A stretch of 15,925 nucleotides of DNA from an uncultured Eubacteriales bacterium (GTDB lineage Bacteria > Bacillota > Clostridia > Tissierellales > Peptoniphilaceae): assembly GCA_900540185.1 (NCBI GenBank), contig UQFH01000019.1, positions 1 through 15,925 on the forward strand, read 5' to 3'. A program made the translations under genes and the position numbers. This document shows positions 12,797 to 15,925 of this stretch, in pieces. The notes under the pieces are model-generated. The model searched no databases, was not told the DNA's origin, and saw nothing but the letters and a program-made list of their open reading frames with translations. Each line of letters begins with the position of its first letter. Position 1 is the stretch's first letter.

Positions 12797-13213
12797 ATGC
12801 CAACAATTAATCAGTTGATTAAACAAGGTAGAAAGGATGTTAAGAAGAAAAAGAAGACACCGGCACTCGGTTACAACTTCAATACTCTTCAAAAAAGAAA
12901 CACACCTGTAAATTCACCACAAAAACGTGGAGTTTGTGTTGCAGTTAGAACTGTTACACCTAAAAAACCTAACTCAGCTTTGAGAAAAGTTGCACGTGTA
13001 CGTTTGACAAACGGAGCAGAAGTTCTTGCTTACATTCCGGGAATCGGACACAATCTTCAAGAACACTCTGTTGTTCTTTTGAGAGGCGGACGTGTTAGGG
13101 ACTTGCCGGGTGTTCGTTACCACATCATCCGTGGAACACTTGATGCTGCCGGAGTAGAAGGCAGACAACAAGCTCGTTCAAAATACGGCGCAAAACACGC
13201 TAAAAAGAAATAG
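12797..13213 (+). CDS. rpsL: 30S ribosomal protein S12
   Basis: 138 residues, with the short insertion near the N terminus typical of Gram-positive S12 (Lys-rich, then TPALGYNFNTLQKRN). S12 sits at the decoding centre. Signatures: SPQKRGVC, TPKKPNSALRK, GHNLQEHSVVLLRGGR and DLPGVRYH. K56 matches E. coli K43. The residue equivalent to E. coli K88 is Arg101 (codon AGG at 13097-13099) in RGGRVRDLPG; Lys is usual and Lys-to-Arg there is a known streptomycin-resistance change. The neighbouring aspartate that can be methylthiolated is D102. AGGAGG lies seven bases before the ATG. First gene of the str operon, followed by a 115-base structured gap before rpsG. Confidence 0.98.
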   Translation: MPTINQLIKQGRKDVKKKKKTPALGYNFNTLQKRNTPVNSPQKRGVCVAVRTVTPKKPNSALRKVARVRLTNGAEVLAYIPGIGHNLQEHSVVLLRGGRVRDLPGVRYHIIRGTLDAAGVEGRQQARSKYGAKHAKKK

Positions 13214-13221
13214 ATAGAAAA

Positions 13222-13294
13222 GTCTAACTCATATCCTTTTATCAAGGGGTGTGATAGACGTACTAACCGCGTGGGAAAAAATTTCCACGAGTAC
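13222..13294 (+). promoter_or_regulatory. Double-hairpin RNA element between rpsL and rpsG
   Basis: Helix A (13222-13259): GTCTA / TAGAC outer stem, a two-base bulge (AC), then TCATATCCTTT (13229-13239) / AAGGGGTGTGA (13244-13254) with three G-T pairs and a TATC loop, 16 bp in all. Helix B starts on the next base (13260-13294): GTACT / AGTAC, a five-base bulge AACCG on the 5' side only, then CGTGGGAA (13270-13277) / TTTCCACG (13282-13289) with one G-T pair and an AAAA loop. The rpsG binding site follows at 13315. In E. coli, S7 represses translation by binding the S12-S7 intercistronic RNA, so this is a candidate for the same role. Confidence 0.6.
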
Positions 13295-13328
13295 CAAAGA
13301 ATTAATATTTATTAAGGAGGGAAGAGAA

Positions 13329-13799
13329 GTGTCACGTAAAGGTCACATTCCAAAGAGAGTTGTACTACCGGATCCAATGTATGATGACGTGGTAGTAGCA
13401 AAACTCATAAACAACGTAATGCTCGACGGTAAAAAGGGAACAGCCCAAAAAATCGTTTACGATGCATTTGATTATGTAAAAGAAAAGACTGGTGAAGACC
13501 CATTAGAGGTATTTCACAAAGCACTAAACAACATCATGCCTGTACTTGAAGTTAAAGCAAGAAGAATTGGTGGGGCAACATACCAAGTTCCTATGGAAGT
13601 TCGTCCTGAAAGAAGACAAACTTTAGGTCTTAGATGGCTCACTCTTTATTCAAGAAAGAGAAGCGAAAGAACAATGGTCGAAAGACTTGCCAAGGAAATT
13701 CTCGATGCTGCAAACGAACAAGGCGGCTCAGTTAAAAAACGTGAAGATGTTCACAAAATGGCTGAAGCTAACAAGGCATTTGCTCATTTTAGATACTAG
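13329..13799 (+). CDS. rpsG: 30S ribosomal protein S7
   Basis: 156 residues, the standard length. S7 nucleates assembly of the 30S head by binding the 3' domain of 16S rRNA. Recognisable segments: SRKGHIPKRVVLPDP, LINNVMLDGKKGTAQKIVYDAF, VEVKARRIGGATYQVP (here LEVKARRIGGATYQVP), VRPERR and AEANKAFAHFRY. The start is a GTG at 13329 with AAGGAGGG eight bases upstream. A longer frame from 13251 would add 26 residues absent from the family and cover the intercistronic hairpins, so it is rejected. Its stop codon overlaps the fusA ribosome binding site. Confidence 0.98.
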   Translation: MSRKGHIPKRVVLPDPMYDDVVVAKLINNVMLDGKKGTAQKIVYDAFDYVKEKTGEDPLEVFHKALNNIMPVLEVKARRIGGATYQVPMEVRPERRQTLGLRWLTLYSRKRSERTMVERLAKEILDAANEQGGSVKKREDVHKMAEANKAFAHFRY

Positions 13800-13807
13800 G
13801 AGGTATT

Positions 13808-15865
13808 ATGGCGAGATCGCTTGAAAAACTTAGAAACATAGGAATCATGGCGCATATTGACGCTGGTAAGACCACCACAACTGAAAGAATCTTGTACTAT
13901 ACAGGTAAAATTCATAAAATTGGTGAAACCCATGAAGGCGCTGCTCAAATGGACTGGATGGCTCAAGAACAAGAAAGAGGTATCACAATCACATCAGCAG
14001 CTACAACAGCTTTCTGGCATGATTACCAACTAAATATTATCGACACCCCGGGCCACGTTGACTTCACAGTTGAAGTAGAAAGATCACTTCGTGTATTGGA
14101 CGGAGCTGTTGCGCTTTACGACTCAAAGGGTGGTGTTGAACCGCAATCAGAAACAGTTTGGAGACAAGCTGATAAATATCACGTACCGAGAATTGCATTT
14201 ATGAACAAAATGGACGTTACAGGTGCTGACTTCTTCAGATCTGTAAGAATGATGCATGATAGATTAAATGCAAATGCAGTACCACTTCAAATTCCTATCG
14301 GAGCTGAAGATACATTCAAAGGCGTAGTTGACCTTATCGACATGCGCGCTGAAGTATACTACGACGATATGGGAAATGATATAAGAGATGAAGATATTCC
14401 TGAAGATTTGAGAGATGTAGCTGATGAGTACAGAGAAAAAATGCTCGAAGCTGTATCTGAATTTGATGATACAATCATGGAAGACTATCTTGAAGGAAAT
14501 GAAATCGACAAGAAAAGAATTAAAGCCGCTATCAGAAAGGCAACCATCACAAATAAGATGACACCTGTTCTTTGCGGATCATCATACAAAAATAAAGGTG
14601 TTCAATTGTTATTGGACGCAATCGTAGACTATCTACCGAGTCCTTTGGATGTTCCACCTATCGAAGGTGTTGACATGGAAGGAAATCCTGTTGAAAGACA
14701 CGCCGCAGACGACGAACCTCTAAGTGCTTTGGCATTTAAAATCGTTTCAGACCCATTTGTAGGTAAGCTTGCATATGTAAGAATTTACTCAGGAGATATT
14801 AAATCCGGTTCTTACGTATACAACTCAACAAAGGGCAAGAGAGAAAGAGTTGGACGTCTCGTTCTCATGCACGCAAACAAGAGAGAAGAAGTAGATGAAC
14901 TACAATCTGGAGCAATCGCAGCAGTTGTTGGATTAAAATACACAACAACAGGTGATACACTTTGTATGGAAGAAGCTCCGGTAATCCTTGAAAACATGGA
15001 ATTCCCGGAACCGGTTATCGCAGTTGCAATCGAACCGAAAACAAAGGCATCACAAGAAAAAATGACAATTGCTCTTATGAAACTTGCAGAAGAAGACCCT
15101 ACATTTAAAACTTACACAGACCAAGAAACAGGTGACACAATTATAGCCGGAATGGGAGAACTTCACTTGGACATCATTGTTGACAGACTTCTTCGTGAAT
15201 TTAAAGTTGAAGCAAACGTAGGTAATCCACAAGTTGCATACAAAGAATCCATTCAAGGAACAGCTGAAGCTGAAGGAAAATTTGTACGTCAAACAGGTGG
15301 TCACGGTCAATACGGACATGTTAAACTTAGAATCGAACCTCAAGAACCTGGAAAAGGTTATGAATTTGTAAACGCAATCGTTGGTGGGGTTGTTCCAAAG
15401 GAATTTGTCGGACCTACAGACCAAGGTGTTAGAGAAGCACTCGAAAGCGGTGTTATCGCAGGATATCCTGTTCTCGACGTAAAAGTAACACTATTTGACG
15501 GTAGTTATCACGAAGTCGACTCCTCAGAAATGGCATTTAAGATCGCAGGCTCAATGGCTGTTAAAGAAGCACTTCGAAAAGCAAATCCTGTACTTCTTGA
15601 ACCAATGATGAAAGTTGAAGTTGTTACTCCGGATGAATACCTCGGAGACGTTATGGGCGACTTGAACGGAAGAAGAGGAAGAATCGAAGGAATGGAACTT
15701 GAAAAAGGTGTACAAACTGTTCACGCATTTGTTCCACTTTCAGAAATGTTCGGATATGCAACATCATTAAGATCAAGTACACAAGGACGTGCAAATCACT
15801 CGATGGAATTCGATCACTATGAACCGGTTCCAAAGAATATAGCAGACGAATTAACTAAAAAATAA
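13808..15865 (+). CDS. fusA: Elongation factor G
   Basis: 685 residues. This GTPase drives translocation of tRNA and mRNA on the ribosome and helps recycle it. The G domain shows AHIDAGKTT (about 15-23), the switch I RGITIT, DTPGH (80-84, with the catalytic His) and NKMD (134-137). Later domains show the domain IV signatures GGHGQYGHVKL and GVREALESG (here QGVREALESGV), and the C-terminal DLNGRRGRIEGME and FVPLSEMFGYATSLRSSTQGR. The length is close to other bacterial EF-G proteins. AGGAGG overlaps the rpsG stop and lies four bases before the ATG, a tight coupling. Codon choice is more uniform than in the upstream genes, as expected for high expression. Confidence 0.98.
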   Translation: MARSLEKLRNIGIMAHIDAGKTTTTERILYYTGKIHKIGETHEGAAQMDWMAQEQERGITITSAATTAFWHDYQLNIIDTPGHVDFTVEVERSLRVLDGAVALYDSKGGVEPQSETVWRQADKYHVPRIAFMNKMDVTGADFFRSVRMMHDRLNANAVPLQIPIGAEDTFKGVVDLIDMRAEVYYDDMGNDIRDEDIPEDLRDVADEYREKMLEAVSEFDDTIMEDYLEGNEIDKKRIKAAIRKATITNKMTPVLCGSSYKNKGVQLLLDAIVDYLPSPLDVPPIEGVDMEGNPVERHAADDEPLSALAFKIVSDPFVGKLAYVRIYSGDIKSGSYVYNSTKGKRERVGRLVLMHANKREEVDELQSGAIAAVVGLKYTTTGDTLCMEEAPVILENMEFPEPVIAVAIEPKTKASQEKMTIALMKLAEEDPTFKTYTDQETGDTIIAGMGELHLDIIVDRLLREFKVEANVGNPQVAYKESIQGTAEAEGKFVRQTGGHGQYGHVKLRIEPQEPGKGYEFVNAIVGGVVPKEFVGPTDQGVREALESGVIAGYPVLDVKVTLFDGSYHEVDSSEMAFKIAGSMAVKEALRKANPVLLEPMMKVEVVTPDEYLGDVMGDLNGRRGRIEGMELEKGVQTVHAFVPLSEMFGYATSLRSSTQGRANHSMEFDHYEPVPKNIADELTKK

Positions 15866-15887
15866 TATCCTTTAGGAGGGAAAAATA

Positions 15888-15925
15888 ATGGCAAAAGAAA
15901 AATTTGAAAGAACGAAACCGCATGT
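15888..15925 (+). CDS. tuf: Elongation factor Tu, first 12 codons (cut by window end)
   Basis: An ATG eight bases after AGGAGGG begins MAKEKFERTKPH, the typical EF-Tu N terminus. It lies 22 bases after fusA, the usual str operon position. Only 38 bases are in the window. Confidence 0.92.
   Translation, partial: MAKEKFERTKPH

Noticed and set aside
13251..13328. In-frame GTG at 13251 extending S7 by 26 residues
   Set aside because: The extra residues are not part of S7. GTG 13329 has a strong ribosome binding site and gives the normal 156-residue protein.

Overview
The window looks like a low-GC Gram-positive (Firmicutes) chromosome, most likely an anaerobic clostridial or Tissierellia/Peptoniphilaceae-type coccus. 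The evidence is AT-rich intergenic DNA, strong AGGAGG ribosome binding sites, the order carD - PIN/TRAM membrane protein - ispD - ispF, a single-chain glycyl-tRNA synthetase, and Gram-positive-type S12 and CopA/CopZ proteins. The genus is inference. I see no transposase, phage gene or CRISPR array. Most genes are housekeeping or metal-homeostasis genes, and the less usual material is in the non-coding RNA layer.

Layout. 1-90: the 3' half of a 5S rRNA and its terminator, so an rRNA operon lies just upstream. 216-701: an exported cysteine-rich protein of unknown function with its own promoter and terminator. 884-4660: one tightly packed operon (carD, PIN/TRAM, ispD, ispF, mrp) driven by a near-consensus promoter, joining transcription control, the non-mevalonate isoprenoid pathway and Fe-S cluster handling. 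4525-5059: a 535-base non-coding stretch with a candidate small RNA on the minus strand, a plus-strand promoter diverging from it, and a weak minus-strand small ORF. 5060-5135: tRNA-Lys(CUU) on the minus strand with its own promoter and terminator. 5236-8059: tripeptidase pepT overlapping an oligopeptide-type substrate-binding lipoprotein. 8134-9519: glyS on the minus strand. 9629-12642: copper ATPase copA, copper chaperone copZ and a DsbA/FrnE-like oxidoreductase. 12697-15925: the str operon (rpsL, rpsG, fusA, start of tuf).

Points that stand out. (1) The 115-base gap between rpsL and rpsG folds into two abutting helices, a candidate S7 autoregulatory site. (2) S12 carries arginine where streptomycin-sensitive bacteria usually have lysine (E. 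coli K88). (3) A roughly 90-nt small RNA between a clear promoter and a clear terminator is predicted at 4736-4829 on the minus strand. (4) The only good promoter found for pepT lies about 300 bases upstream, so its transcript would run antisense through tRNA-Lys. (5) The rpsL promoter -35 box is embedded in the terminator of the preceding gene, and the rpsL leader can form alternative hairpins.

Everything here comes from reading the sequence by eye. No database search, folding program or alignment was run.
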